A DNA stretch of 64,000 nt from CAIVVT01 sp963757265 (GCA_963757265.1 CAVWRA010000006.1:2108001-2172000), one strand, 5' to 3'; counted from the first letter of the stretch, positions 18,460 to 28,070 are shown. The notes: a model not told the origin generated them from the letters alone. Translations and numbers: made by a program.

Positions 18460-19951
18460 CTTTGTTGGATCGGCGGCCGCATCCGCCCTTTTCACCATCG
18501 TCCCCCGGCGTGTATTGGGGGGCAGCGGATTCGTGGCCCCGAGTGACAAGATCACGCTGGCTCACGTTGGAATGGGCGCCCAGGGTATCAGCGAACTGGG
18601 CCACCTGCTTGCCGACCCGGCGATTCAGATCGTCGCGGTCTGCGACCCCAATACTGACAGCAGCGACTACATAGAGTGGGGTAAAGGCGATATCCGGAAC
18701 AGAATCCGGGAATACCTGGGCAACCCTACCTGGAGAGAAAGCGACAACGGCTGTCCCGGGGGCCGCGAAGTCGGGCGCGAGATCGTGGACACCTACTACG
18801 CCAACCAGAGGGGCGCGGATCAGTTCAAGGCCTGCGCCGTCTACGCGGACTTTCGGGAAATGCTGGAGAAAGAGAAGGACGTCGACGCGCTCAAGATCAT
18901 GACGCCCGATCATCAGCACGCGACCATCTCGATCGCGGCGATGAAAAAGGGCAAGCACGTCCTGATGCACAAACCCATCGCCAACCGGATGTACGAAGCG
19001 AACCTTGTGATCGAGACCGCGCGTCAATCCAAGGTCGCCACTCATCTGCTGGCCTATGGCGCCGCACCGGGCAACGGCCTGATCGCGGACAGGATCAAAG
19101 AGGGGGCTATCGGCCAGTTGCGCGAAATTCACAACTGGACGAACCGGCCCGTCTGGCCGCAATACACGGAAATCCCCACCGATACCCCGCCCGTCCCGAA
19201 GGGATTGGATTGGGACCTGTGGCTGGGGCCGGCTCTCGACCGCCCCTATCATCGCGATTACACGCACGGAGTGTTCCGCGGCTGGTTCGACTTCGGCGGC
19301 GGATCCATGGCCGATATGGGCATTTACAGCTTGTGGCCTGTACTCACTAGCCTCGACCTGAGCGCGCCCCTCAGCGCCCAGGCGTGGCCGACCCACGCCT
19401 GCAATATCGTCGCGCAGGTGAGCCGGCCCATCAGGAACGACTTTTCCTACCCGACCGGCTGCACCATTCGATTCAAGTTCGCGGCGCGGGCCGACATGCC
19501 GGCCCTGGAGTTGTTCTGGTACGACGGCGGCATCCGGCCGCGCCTGCCCGAGGAAATCGAGGCGGCCAACGTCGAAACCAGACAGGAGGGCATTCTCTTC
19601 ATCGGCGACAAGGGAATGATCATGGCCGGGTACTCTGGGCAGCAGCCCCAGCTCTTTGCCCAGGGGAAATGCGAACCGCTGTTCCCGCCCCAGCCGCGGC
19701 AGATTCCACATGATCAATGGCGCGACCCCGTCGAGCACAACAAGATTTGGCGCACGGCGCTCCAGGGAGGGCCGCAATCCCCCGGCAGTTTCCTGAATGC
19801 GGGGCCGATCTCGGATGCCGTCACCCTGGGTACCATCGCCCTGCGGACGGGCCAGAAGGTATTGTTCGACAGCAGCGAACGGAAAATCACCAACGTCGCC
19901 GCGGCGAACAAGTATATGGTCCGCGAGTACCGGAAAGGCTGGGAACTGTGA
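18437..19951 (+). CDS. Exported Gfo/Idh/MocA-family oxidoreductase (second of two)
   Basis: The 504-residue protein has a Tat-like signal (LNRRNFVGSAAASALF) and shares the PRRVLGG cleavage-region motif with the preceding oxidoreductase. The Rossmann part reads KITLAHVGMGAQGISELGH, with CDPNTDSSDY and MTPDHQHATI. The family lysine is in HKPIANRM. An insertion of ~50 residues after the first dinucleotide-binding unit is longer than in the first paralogue. The C-terminal domain shows LDWDLWLGPALDRPYH and WFDFGGGSMADMG. The two enzymes probably perform opposite or sequential redox steps in one pathway. The preceding leader is the duplicated element with the mini-ORF. Confidence 0.88.
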   Translation: MTELNRRNFVGSAAASALFTIVPRRVLGGSGFVAPSDKITLAHVGMGAQGISELGHLLADPAIQIVAVCDPNTDSSDYIEWGKGDIRNRIREYLGNPTWRESDNGCPGGREVGREIVDTYYANQRGADQFKACAVYADFREMLEKEKDVDALKIMTPDHQHATISIAAMKKGKHVLMHKPIANRMYEANLVIETARQSKVATHLLAYGAAPGNGLIADRIKEGAIGQLREIHNWTNRPVWPQYTEIPTDTPPVPKGLDWDLWLGPALDRPYHRDYTHGVFRGWFDFGGGSMADMGIYSLWPVLTSLDLSAPLSAQAWPTHACNIVAQVSRPIRNDFSYPTGCTIRFKFAARADMPALELFWYDGGIRPRLPEEIEAANVETRQEGILFIGDKGMIMAGYSGQQPQLFAQGKCEPLFPPQPRQIPHDQWRDPVEHNKIWRTALQGGPQSPGSFLNAGPISDAVTLGTIALRTGQKVLFDSSERKITNVAAANKYMVREYRKGWEL

Positions 19952-19972
19952 TGAACGCGCAGGAGAATTGAA

Positions 19973-20842
19973 ATGCAGAATCTCTCGAGAAGACGGTTTT
20001 TCACCCGCAGCGCCGCAGGCATGACTGCGGCCGGCTATCTGTCCAACGGAGCGCTTGCGCTTAGAGCCGCTCCTCTGGGACTGCCGATCGGGTGCCAGGT
20101 GTTTCCCGTGCGGGAACAACTGACGGCGGATTTCGCAGGCACTCTCAAGGAGATTGCCGGGATTGGGTATCGGGTTATCGAGTTCTGTTCCCCGCCCAGC
20201 TTCGTGAAGATGGGCTTTGCTTCCTTTGTCGGAATGAAAGCCTCGGAAATTCGTGACACGATCACGGGAGCGGGTCTCCAGGTGGTGAGTTGCCACTTCC
20301 AGTTCACGGAACTCAAGGAGCACCTGGATGAGAGAATCGAGTTCGCCCAGGAGCTTGGACTGAAACAGATGGTTGTCGCGACGATTCCCCTGTGGCGCCG
20401 CGACGCAACCATGGCGGAATGGTTACAGGCGGCCGACGAGATGAACAAGCTCGGCGAACAGACTCATAGGGCAGGTATTCAGCTTGGTTACCATAATCAC
20501 CACATCGAGTTCGAGAAAATCGACGGCGTACTCATTTTCGACGAACTAATGGCCCGGTTCGACAAGCAGCTGGTCAAGAGCCAATTTCAAGTGGCTGACG
20601 CGTTCCGTTTAGGCTACGATCCGGTCACTTATCTCAAGAAATACTCAGGCCGCTTCCTGTCGCTTCACCTTCAGGACTGGCTGACCGCCGAGAAAAAATC
20701 CGTGCCGGTAGGACAGGGGTCGATCGACTGGACGAATCTCTTCATGGCCGCAAAGGCAAGTCACCCGAGGAATTACTTCGTCGAAATGGACATGGAGGCG
20801 CTCAAAGCCAGCTACGGCTACCTTCAAGGCCTGAAAGTATAG
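19973..20842 (+). CDS. Exported sugar isomerase/epimerase-like TIM-barrel protein
   Basis: The 289-residue protein carries a twin-arginine signal (LSRRRFFTRSAAGMTAAGYL) and then a xylose-isomerase-like TIM barrel. The candidate metal-site motifs are VIEFCSPPSF, GYHNHHIEFEKID, SLHLQDWL and FVEMDMEAL. Exported members of this fold next to DUF1080 and Gfo/Idh genes are thought to act on 3-keto sugars or their elimination products (lyase/hydratase or isomerase). It lies 21 bp behind the second oxidoreductase. A tiny frame (MNAQEN, 19951-19971) overlaps that gene's stop and ends one base before this ATG, and it contains the ribosome binding site AGGAG. Confidence 0.85.
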   Translation: MQNLSRRRFFTRSAAGMTAAGYLSNGALALRAAPLGLPIGCQVFPVREQLTADFAGTLKEIAGIGYRVIEFCSPPSFVKMGFASFVGMKASEIRDTITGAGLQVVSCHFQFTELKEHLDERIEFAQELGLKQMVVATIPLWRRDATMAEWLQAADEMNKLGEQTHRAGIQLGYHNHHIEFEKIDGVLIFDELMARFDKQLVKSQFQVADAFRLGYDPVTYLKKYSGRFLSLHLQDWLTAEKKSVPVGQGSIDWTNLFMAAKASHPRNYFVEMDMEALKASYGYLQGLKV

Positions 20843-21223
20843 TGCTCCTATGTATCGGCCGTCCGGCGCTCAGCCCATGCCAGAAGCGCCGTGCGACCTG
20901 CATGGAAGCCCAGGCGGCAATCGCCGTCCGTTCGTCACCCCCAATTGCCGGATCCAGGAACCGCTTCGGTAAGCGCCTGCGCGATACGGGACCAGAGCGG
21001 CGCCGGGAGGTGCTGGGCAGCCATTCGGGACATACGCGGGTAGCGCGGGGATCTGAATCGCCTTTGAATCTGTGAGGTTTCGCCGCGGCGGTACCTGAGA
21101 TGCTCGAGTCCTGCGCTGCAACGCCTTCCCTGGCAGGGCGATCCGAAGCGCCAGAAACGGAGTGATATGCTTGACGGCGGTACAAGGGCGCCAGGACGCC
21201 CCTTCCAATAGGAGATGGCTGCA
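20843..21223. other. Intergenic region, no supported gene
   Basis: These 381 bp hold open frames on both strands but none with a recognisable domain, ribosome binding site or signal. The end of the interval carries AGGAG at 21208-21213, which serves the gene starting at 21224. Confidence 0.4.
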
Positions 21224-22627
21224 ATGGTCAAGCGATGTCTGCCATGGGCGGCGCTCGCGTTGTCTTCCGCGATCGTCTTCTCTCAGCAGGCCGTCAAGAC
21301 GCCGGACAATCTGCGGGCCATGATTCAAAAGACGCAGTCCTTCGGACTGGGCGCCTACCCCATCAGCTTCTGGAGCTATACGAATCTGGCTGATCATGGG
21401 AAATACATGGATGAGGCGGCCGTGGCGGAATGGGCGGACGCCGGCTTCACCGTGCCGCAGAGTCCGGAGTTCGACCCCGCCGATCCGGAGCAACAGGCCC
21501 ACATCCTGCGCCTGCTGGACTGGGCACAAAAACGTGGAATGAAGCTGATTCTGTGCGATCCCCGAGGCTACGCCAAGGGTGATGCCTCCGGTGTGAAATC
21601 CGGCTACGCCGATGGCATGCGGGCCGCGGTGCGCGATTTCGGGAGCCATCCGGCGCTGTTCGGCTTCCACGTCGGCGACGAACCGGATAAGTCGGCGAAG
21701 GTCGCTTTCTTCGAGAGCTATCGCATTCAAAAGGAGGTTGCGCCAAGTCTGCATCCGTTTGCGAACCTGCTGCCGTATTGGCCAGGCGCGGAGCGCGTGG
21801 TTGACGCGCCGAGTTGGGCCGATTACCTCGACGACTACGTAAGGAAGAGCCATGCCGATCTGATCAGTTATGACTGTTATGCGCAGATGAATCCGGGGAC
21901 CGAAGGCCAGCAGAGGTACTATCAGAATCTGCGCCTTTACCGGGATGCAGCGGTGCGGAACGGCGTGCCGTTCTGGAATACGATCCTGTCCGTGGGTCAC
22001 TATCGCTACCGCGTTCCCAGCCTGGACGACATCCGCTGGCAGTTCAACACGACGATTGCCAGTGGCGCTCACGGCATCCTTTGGTTCTTCTACTACATGC
22101 GGCAGCCGCATGAGAACTATCGCGGCGCGCCGGTGGATGAGCACTGGCACCACACTCCGATGTGGGACAACCTGCGTTTGGTGCAGAAGAGCTTTCACAG
22201 ACGTTACGGCGACCTGTTTACGCGCCTGGCGTCGACGCGCGTGAGCTTCTACCCGGCAGCATTCGGTGGCGGCGAGGTGTTTACGCCGGACGGCATGACC
22301 TCGCGGATCCTGCCCGACACAACAGATCATCCGATTCTCATCGGCGAGTTCGTGGATCTTGCGGCCCGGCGCTACGTGATGATCGTCAACAACAGCCTCA
22401 GCGACAGCGTCAATGTCGGAGTGACATTCCCCGGCGACGACGTAAAGGTCTACTCCTGGAACTGGTCGGGGAAGGAGGTGGAGGGCAAAGCCTATTCCGC
22501 CACCTCCGAGAACCCGAAGCGCGATGAACACGGGCTGACCATTCGCCACTGGCTGGCGCCGGGGGAGGAGGCCGTCTACCGGGTGGAATCCACCTCAGCG
22601 GCGAAGGAGCCGATTTTAGGACGCTGA
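21224..22627 (+). CDS. Secreted TIM-barrel protein, putative glycoside hydrolase
   Basis: The start at 21224 is 9 bp after AGGAG, while the ATG at 21215 touches the Shine-Dalgarno and is less likely. The 467-residue product has a Sec signal (CLPWAALALSSAIVFSQQ). The body looks like a GH42/GH5-type barrel: a helical start with FGLGAYPISFWSY, then RGMKLILCDPRGY, GFHVGDEPDKSAK (candidate acid/base Glu), SYDCYAQMNPG and GILWFFYYMRQ. A C-terminal beta-sandwich (~360-467) follows. No named family could be assigned with confidence. Its place after the 3-keto cassette and before another hydrolase suggests glycan or glycoside breakdown. Confidence 0.7.
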   Translation: MVKRCLPWAALALSSAIVFSQQAVKTPDNLRAMIQKTQSFGLGAYPISFWSYTNLADHGKYMDEAAVAEWADAGFTVPQSPEFDPADPEQQAHILRLLDWAQKRGMKLILCDPRGYAKGDASGVKSGYADGMRAAVRDFGSHPALFGFHVGDEPDKSAKVAFFESYRIQKEVAPSLHPFANLLPYWPGAERVVDAPSWADYLDDYVRKSHADLISYDCYAQMNPGTEGQQRYYQNLRLYRDAAVRNGVPFWNTILSVGHYRYRVPSLDDIRWQFNTTIASGAHGILWFFYYMRQPHENYRGAPVDEHWHHTPMWDNLRLVQKSFHRRYGDLFTRLASTRVSFYPAAFGGGEVFTPDGMTSRILPDTTDHPILIGEFVDLAARRYVMIVNNSLSDSVNVGVTFPGDDVKVYSWNWSGKEVEGKAYSATSENPKRDEHGLTIRHWLAPGEEAVYRVESTSAAKEPILGR

Positions 22628-22743
22628 TCAATCCGAGGACCGCCATGATCGGGATGAGATTGTTAGTGAAACTTAGAGGAAACCGGGCGCGCTGACATTT
22701 CTGCCAGCAGCGATTCGAGTGCGGCCTGCGTGACAGGAGGCTT

Positions 22744-24981
22744 ATGCGAACGATGAAGTTGCGAGTGCCGTTATTGCTGGCCTTCGGGGCTGTCACTCTA
22801 TGTGGAGCGGGTCCCGACTGGATGCAGACCGCCCGCGTGTTCCTGATCGACGCCTACGAACCCCCGTTCGTCGTCGGGCTGGAGTATGACGCCACGGCGC
22901 TCGCCGACACCATGGTTCGGATGAACGCCAACACCGTCCGCATTGCGACCATGGGGAAGTACGCGCTCATTCCGGGGGTCCGGTTCACCCCGCATCCGGA
23001 CCTCGGCGGCCGCGACATCCTGGCGGAGACCATTGCCGCCTGCAAGCCCCGGGGCATCCGCGTCGTGCCGTATATCTCCACCGGGCACAAACTCGCCTGG
23101 ACGATGGTCACCCGAGACTATCCCGAATACGCGCAGCGGACACGGCCCGGCGGCGGCCCGGCCCGCAGTTTCATGTACACCGGAGAGGACCATGGCACCG
23201 TCTGCTGGAACACACCCTACCGGCAGGCGTACCTGGAACTGGTGGAAAAGGTCGTCCGCGACTACGACATCGACGGCATCTATTTCGACTCATGGACATC
23301 CGGCTACTTTTGGCCTGGCCACAAGGTGTGCTATTGCGACGGCTGCCGCAACGGGTTTCGCAAGGCCACCGGACTGGAGTTACCGTGGCACGAACGGGAC
23401 GGCGATTACACGGCCGCTGAACTCGCCGTCATCGACCTCTACCATGCCTGGTACCAGGACAATCTGGTCGCGATCGTTCGCCAGGTTCGCAAGCTGGTGA
23501 AGTCCTACAAGAATATCCCGTTGATCTACAACATTAATGACCCGGCGCGGCTGGCGACCGAAGATCCCAGGGTGCGGGAGTGCATGGATGGCTACCTATA
23601 CGAGAGGGGCAACAGCATCCTGGAGCGGGCCGAGGGTGTCAGCCTGGCGCGCGCCGCGGGAATGAGCGTTTGGCCGTATGTGGGCGAATACAATAATTGG
23701 CCGCGGTTGATTTACAACGGTTTCGATTTCGAGCAGCAGATCTTCACGACTGCGATGTTCGGCGGCGCGCCGATCCTGGCGTTGCCCTGGGGCTATGTGC
23801 AGCACACTGCAAACCGGCGCTACGTCGAGCATCCATTCGGAGTTCTCAAGCTCCACGAGGCGGAATTCGCCGGGTTCAGAAATTATCCATATGCGGCAGT
23901 GGTCTACGGCTACCAGACGCCGCCGGGGCATGCGGAATCAGGTTGGTGGTGGAAGACGGACGTACGCACTTCATCCCTGGGCGCATTCGCGGCGCTGCTG
24001 TATGGCCACGTGCAGGTCACTTCGATTGACGAAAGTCTGCTCGACGATGCAGCGACGCTGCGGCCGTACAAGATCCTCTATCTCGCCGACTTGACACATC
24101 TGTCTGAGGTGCGCGTTGCGAATATCAAGCAGTTCGTGCGCGAAGGCGGAGGTCTGGTGGCGAGCTATGCGACGTCTCTATATGACGCCCCGGCTGAGGC
24201 GCGGAACCGGCGCCTGGGGCAGCAATCCGGGGGGTCGATCAGGAACTCAGTGACGAAAGTACAAGACACACAGGCGCGTCGCCAGGATCGCTTCGCACTC
24301 GAGGACCTGTTGAGGGTGGCGCCGTTCCAGCCAGCCGGCGAACTGGGGCAATTGATCGACAATCACCACTCTATGACGGGTGGGCCATACGATTTGTACC
24401 TGGCTGACCGGGGTGGCGCGTCGGTAGAGTCCCTCAGCCCGCTCTGGTATTACTTGCCCGTCAAAGTGCTGGAGGGAGGTGAGGTGTGGAAGGAGATCGT
24501 GACGGGCGACGGCCTTCGCCCCGTTCTCCCCGGCGTAGTGGTCGCGTCCTATGGCAAGGGGCGCGTGGTGTATTGCGCCTCTGCGCTGGAGAGTCTCTTC
24601 CTTCAACAAAACAGCAGCGCCGTGGGAGACCTGCTGAGAAGCCTGGTAACGAAGGCCGCGCCGGAGCCGCCGCCATACGAGGTGGAAGCCCCTGAGGCGC
24701 TGATTACGAACCTCACCGTAAAAGGCGACACGCTGGTGCTGCACATGACCAACTGGACTGGCAACAAGCTGGAACGCGCGGGTGCTAACGAATACTACCT
24801 GGCCCCGGTCGAGAATGTTCGCGTCCGGTTAACGGTGCCGAAAGGAAAGCGGGTTCGGGAGGTCGCACTGCTGGTGGAAGCACCTTACAAGAAGAGTCAG
24901 AGTGGATCGACTCTCGAAGTGGTGATCCCGCGCGTGGAAGCCTATCAGGGCCTGAAAGTGGATCTGGAGCGATGGAACTGA
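22744..24981 (+). CDS. Secreted GH6-like hypothetical glycosyl hydrolase with trimerisation-like domain
   Basis: The 745-residue protein follows a strong ribosome binding site (AGGAGG) and has a Sec signal (LRVPLLLAFGAVTLCGA). Residues ~25-340 form a TIM barrel resembling the putative 'hypothetical glycosyl hydrolase 6' family: ANTVRIATMGKYA, IRVVPYISTGHK, YDIDGIYFDSW (candidate catalytic acid) and a cysteine-rich loop VCYCDGCRNGFRKATG. Residues ~390-640 look like the beta-galactosidase trimerisation (GATase-like) domain (YKILYLADLTHLSEVRVANI). A beta-sandwich tail follows. Enzyme activity of this family is poorly defined, and GH29/GH42-like glycosidase action is the best guess. Confidence 0.72.
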   Translation: MRTMKLRVPLLLAFGAVTLCGAGPDWMQTARVFLIDAYEPPFVVGLEYDATALADTMVRMNANTVRIATMGKYALIPGVRFTPHPDLGGRDILAETIAACKPRGIRVVPYISTGHKLAWTMVTRDYPEYAQRTRPGGGPARSFMYTGEDHGTVCWNTPYRQAYLELVEKVVRDYDIDGIYFDSWTSGYFWPGHKVCYCDGCRNGFRKATGLELPWHERDGDYTAAELAVIDLYHAWYQDNLVAIVRQVRKLVKSYKNIPLIYNINDPARLATEDPRVRECMDGYLYERGNSILERAEGVSLARAAGMSVWPYVGEYNNWPRLIYNGFDFEQQIFTTAMFGGAPILALPWGYVQHTANRRYVEHPFGVLKLHEAEFAGFRNYPYAAVVYGYQTPPGHAESGWWWKTDVRTSSLGAFAALLYGHVQVTSIDESLLDDAATLRPYKILYLADLTHLSEVRVANIKQFVREGGGLVASYATSLYDAPAEARNRRLGQQSGGSIRNSVTKVQDTQARRQDRFALEDLLRVAPFQPAGELGQLIDNHHSMTGGPYDLYLADRGGASVESLSPLWYYLPVKVLEGGEVWKEIVTGDGLRPVLPGVVVASYGKGRVVYCASALESLFLQQNSSAVGDLLRSLVTKAAPEPPPYEVEAPEALITNLTVKGDTLVLHMTNWTGNKLERAGANEYYLAPVENVRVRLTVPKGKRVREVALLVEAPYKKSQSGSTLEVVIPRVEAYQGLKVDLERWN

Positions 24982-25225
24982 CCTATGTTCCGAGCCCCTC
25001 GCGGCCTGTCGCAGCCAGATCGTTACTACGGATGCGGCGGGTGACATCTGAGTATTTCCAACGAATGGTCTGAGCGTTTGTAGTCGCCAAAACCGCTGAG
25101 TCCCAAGGACATCTCTCCAGCAGGCCTCTCGCCTTGTAAGCATTCGGATTCTCCGTCCCGGAGACTAGGATAGCTCACATCGCAGGCAGTGCTTGCATTG
25201 CATTAAAGCTGAAAATGTTCTTCGC

Positions 25226-25630
25226 CTAGGCAATTTGTTTGCCGGCGTCGGGTCCTACGGATTGGTCGTAAACAGAATCCACCGCGATCTTGACGACATA
25301 CATCGGCGGGGGCAAGGTCGGGGCTAATTGCTTCATTTGCTCTGCCATCTGGTCGTAAAGCGGACCCGACGAGACCAGTTCTGCCGTCCCCTTGATCTGG
25401 TAACCCTTGTGAGTTGCCGCGTCGATTACTGTCACCGCCACACGAGGATTCTGCTCCAGGTTCTGCCGGGTCTTTAGAGAAAAGAGATCGGCGAAAATAA
25501 CGTGCTGATCGTCCATTACCCGGACTGATCCTTTGGGAGTGACGTTGGGCAGTCCCTCTTTTGTAGCGGTGGCCACCCAACCCATCTTGCCTGGGAAAAA
25601 GTCCTGCACATGCTTAGGAATGCTTACCAT
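25226..25630 (-). CDS. Pyridoxamine-5'-phosphate-oxidase-like flavin-binding protein
   Basis: The 134-residue protein is a single split-barrel domain. The pattern begins IPKHVQDFFPGKMGWVATAT and continues with GLPNVTPKGSVRVMDDQHV, FSLKTRQNLEQNPRVAVTV and GYQIKGTAELV. It matches the general-stress/PNPOx-like family that binds FMN or F420. Length is normal for the short members. Substrate is unknown; such proteins often act as flavin reductases or F420-dependent oxidoreductases. It stands alone on the minus strand with the start at 25630, preceded by a purine-rich stretch (AGGAGG in the mRNA sense). Confidence 0.8.
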   Translation of the reverse strand: MVSIPKHVQDFFPGKMGWVATATKEGLPNVTPKGSVRVMDDQHVIFADLFSLKTRQNLEQNPRVAVTVIDAATHKGYQIKGTAELVSSGPLYDQMAEQMKQLAPTLPPPMYVVKIAVDSVYDQSVGPDAGKQIA

Positions 25631-25968
25631 TTTCGACCTCCTGTGTAGTAACTGGAATTCCTATAATCGACTTCCGGACTGACTGATAACACACGCCCGC
25701 CCATCGCCGAATTCAAGCGGAATCATCCCTTCTCCGCGAGGCAGAGCTGGGTGGGCGCGACACACCGTGTGCTTAGTCATAGGTGGACTCCTCAGTTGAA
25801 TTTGTTCTTATTGTGGTGCCCCGCTCGGCGCCGTTGCATCTTGCATCTCAACCAGAATTTCCATTTTGGAATCAAGGCCCGAATCAGTATACCCCCAACC
25901 GCCTCCGTTAGGGAAAGGGCACGTCCTGATGTGTCCCAGTGGAGGTTTGGAAGTTGTTGAAAACAAAA
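25631..25968. other. Intergenic region between PNPOx-like gene and tRNA-Asp
   Basis: These 338 bp hold the promoter region of the PNPOx-like gene. No coding region is supported. Short plus-strand frames here run into the antisense of the tRNA and give the familiar spurious TTGLEPATSD peptide. Confidence 0.5.
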
Positions 25969-26045
<77 letters not shown>

Positions 26046-26368
26046 GCGGCACGTCGAACATATCTAAGGTAACACGCCCCCGCGAAGGACTTCAAACCGG
26101 CGCCGTCTGAGGGACCGCTCCACCCGCCTCCGCAGGCAGTTTCGGCGCGCCGCGGCGGGCCCCGGTTCACCCTCAAGACATCGTCCACGAGGGGTGAAAA
26201 CACCATTTTCCACGGCAAAAACACCCCAAAACACCGCCCGCGCCCGGCGAAAACAACGATTATTGCCGCGCACTCCACCCCGGCGAAGGCGGTTTCCGCG
26301 TCCGGCCGCCGCCGCCCCGGCAGCGCACAAACCTTGCAATCGCGGGCATTCCCAGGCACCATGGAAAC
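26046..26368. other. Intergenic region upstream of tRNA-Asp and small secreted gene
   Basis: These 323 GC-rich bp must contain the tRNA-Asp promoter (minus strand) and the promoter of the gene at 26369 (plus strand). Minus-strand open frames that cover it are very Arg/Ala/Gly-rich and look like antisense of GC-rich DNA. No other feature is seen. Confidence 0.4.
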
Positions 26369-26695
26369 ATGATCCGCACGCCATGTTTGTTGCTGGCATT
26401 GGGCCTGGCGCTCTCCGGACTGCGGGCCGAGATCCGCAAGAAAGACGACACCGTCGCCGCGAAAACGGCCCAGGCCACCGGACACGTGGCGGCCGCCGCG
26501 GGCAACGGCTTCAAAGCCGGAGCGGAAAGGTCCGGCGAGGCGGTCTCGGGAGGCGCCAAAGCTGCGGTTCATGGAACGGCGACCGGGGCCAAGGCCGCCG
26601 GAAAGGGCGTCGTCAGCGGGGCCAGAGGCCTGCTGCACGCCACTGGTAGGGGCCTCGAAAAGACGGGCGGTGCGCTGGCCGGGACCGGGCAGTGA
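26369..26695 (+). CDS. Small Ala/Gly-rich secreted protein of unknown function
   Basis: The 108-residue product has a short Sec signal (IRTPCLLLALGLALSGLRA). An alanine/glycine/lysine-rich helical tail follows with repeated AxxxGxxAxxG-like spacing (KTAQATGHVAAAAGNGFKAG, GATGAKAAGKGVVSGARG). Such sequences resemble amphipathic, LEA-like or glycine-zipper proteins. The function is not identifiable. It converges with the MscS gene, ending 1 bp before that gene's stop. Confidence 0.55.
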   Translation: MIRTPCLLLALGLALSGLRAEIRKKDDTVAAKTAQATGHVAAAAGNGFKAGAERSGEAVSGGAKAAVHGTATGAKAAGKGVVSGARGLLHATGRGLEKTGGALAGTGQ

Positions 26696-26696
26696 C

Positions 26697-27812
26697 TCAC
26701 ACCGCGGGCGGGGGCGAACCGGCTTCGCGCTGCATCTCGATGGTGCGGGTCGGGTATGGCATGCGGATGCCTTCCTTCAGAAAACGCGTCAGCAGCCGCC
26801 GCCGCAGCAGATCAGTCACGGCGAATTGCGCCGACACGTCCGTCACGGATACATACAGCGTGAAGTTGAGTGCCCAGTCGCCAAAGCCCGGATTGAGGCG
26901 GTTCACTGCGGCGGGTTTCGCCAGCAGGCCGGGAATCGCGCCCTGCGCGGCGCTTACTTCCTCCAGCACCACCCGGTCCAGCAGCTCGAGGTCGGTGTCG
27001 TAGGCCACGCCGTAGGAAATGCCCACGCTCAGCAGAGCGGCGGGCTGGCTCAAATTCGTGACAACGGCCTCGGCCAGCTTCGAGTTGGGGATCAGAACCA
27101 TGTTGCCGTCCAGAGTCCGCAGCGCTGTGATGCGCCAGTGGATGTCCATCACGTAGCCTTCGGTGGTCTTGTCGAGGCGGATGTAATCGCCCCGGTGCAA
27201 CTGGCCGGACAGGCTGACGTAGAAGCCGGAAAAGACGTTGGCCAGGGTGTCCTTCAAGGCGAAAGTAACCGCGATGCCGCCGACCCCCAGCGTGGCCATC
27301 GCCGGCCAGACCTGGATGCTGAAGGCGCTGAGGATAATCAGCACTGCCGGCACGGCCCAGAAGAGCCGGATCATCGTTTTGGTCAGCGTGGTGATCTCGA
27401 TCCCCGTAGCGCTGCGGCGCATGGAATGCTGGAGCAGCACAATGCTGGCGCGGGCGACGGCCAGCGTGATCGATATGGTCAGCAGAATCAGCGTGGCGAC
27501 GGACAAGGCATGGGCGACGCGCGCGGGCACGTCGCGCTCGTCCAGATCGGCCACGGCGACCACCAGCGCCAGCAGCACCACCCAGTAGCGCGCCGGCCAG
27601 CGCAAGGCCCCGACCAGGGTGCTGTCCAGGTCGGTGCCGGTGCGCGCGGCGATGTGCTCGAGCGCACGGAACAAGAGCCCCTTGAGGGCCCAGGCGGCCA
27701 CCAGCACGACCAGAAAGACCAGCCCGAAGCGCCCTGCGCCGTGCCATTCGGTCCAGAAGCGCAGGGCGCGTCCCAGGGCATCGACATCGGGGAATGCGAA
27801 AAGCGTTGACAT
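26697..27812 (-). CDS. Small-conductance mechanosensitive ion channel (MscS family)
   Basis: The 371-residue protein has an N-terminal region with about four predicted membrane helices. The MscS core follows: the pore-lining helix (VWPAMATLGVGGIAVTFALKDTLANVFSGF) and the beta domain signature LHRGDYIRLDKTTEGYVMDIHWR with VLIPNSKLAEAVVTN. The C-terminal alpha/beta cage ends at PYPTRTIEMQ. The larger N-terminus places it with YbdG/YnaI-type channels rather than minimal MscS. It would sit in the inner membrane and release solutes on osmotic downshock. The small gene at 27849-28070 lies just upstream on the same strand. Confidence 0.92.
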   Translation of the reverse strand: MSTLFAFPDVDALGRALRFWTEWHGAGRFGLVFLVVLVAAWALKGLLFRALEHIAARTGTDLDSTLVGALRWPARYWVVLLALVVAVADLDERDVPARVAHALSVATLILLTISITLAVARASIVLLQHSMRRSATGIEITTLTKTMIRLFWAVPAVLIILSAFSIQVWPAMATLGVGGIAVTFALKDTLANVFSGFYVSLSGQLHRGDYIRLDKTTEGYVMDIHWRITALRTLDGNMVLIPNSKLAEAVVTNLSQPAALLSVGISYGVAYDTDLELLDRVVLEEVSAAQGAIPGLLAKPAAVNRLNPGFGDWALNFTLYVSVTDVSAQFAVTDLLRRRLLTRFLKEGIRMPYPTRTIEMQREAGSPPPAV

Positions 27813-27848
27813 GAGCCGCGCCGTGGTTCTGGTTGATGAGAGCCGCGG

Positions 27849-28070
27849 CTACTCCTGTGTGCGGCGCACCGCCAGTCCGGCTGAGTGCAGCGCGTGATCG
27901 ACGTCTTCCGGTTTCAGCCGCGAGGCGTCGTATTCAACCCGCAGCGAATCCAGCGCCGGGCTAAGGCGCAGCGCCAGGAGTCCATAGATGCCGTGGGCGC
28001 GATCGATCTGGTCCATCAGTGCGTCGTCCACAGCGCCGCTCAGCGCGTAGGTTACGTCCACCTTGGTCAT
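27849..28070 (-). CDS. Small HMA-like ferredoxin-fold protein, function unknown
   Basis: The 73-residue protein has a beta-alpha-beta pattern: VDVTYALSGAV, MDQIDRAHGIYGLLALRLS, SLRVEYDASRLKPEDVDHALHSAG. This recalls heavy-metal-associated domains, in which the last segment is typical, but the CxxC metal motif is missing. It lies 36 bp upstream of the MscS gene on the same strand and may be co-transcribed with it. No strong ribosome binding site is visible. Confidence 0.55.
   Translation of the reverse strand: MTKVDVTYALSGAVDDALMDQIDRAHGIYGLLALRLSPALDSLRVEYDASRLKPEDVDHALHSAGLAVRRTQE

Noticed and set aside
18263..20323. 686-codon minus-strand open frame opposite the Gfo/Idh and isomerase genes
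   Set aside because: It is the complement of three well-supported coding regions and has no domain of its own.
20935..21231. Minus-strand 98-codon frame in the gap before 21224
   Set aside because: No domain, start context or similarity could be recognised; it overlaps the ribosome binding site of the next gene.
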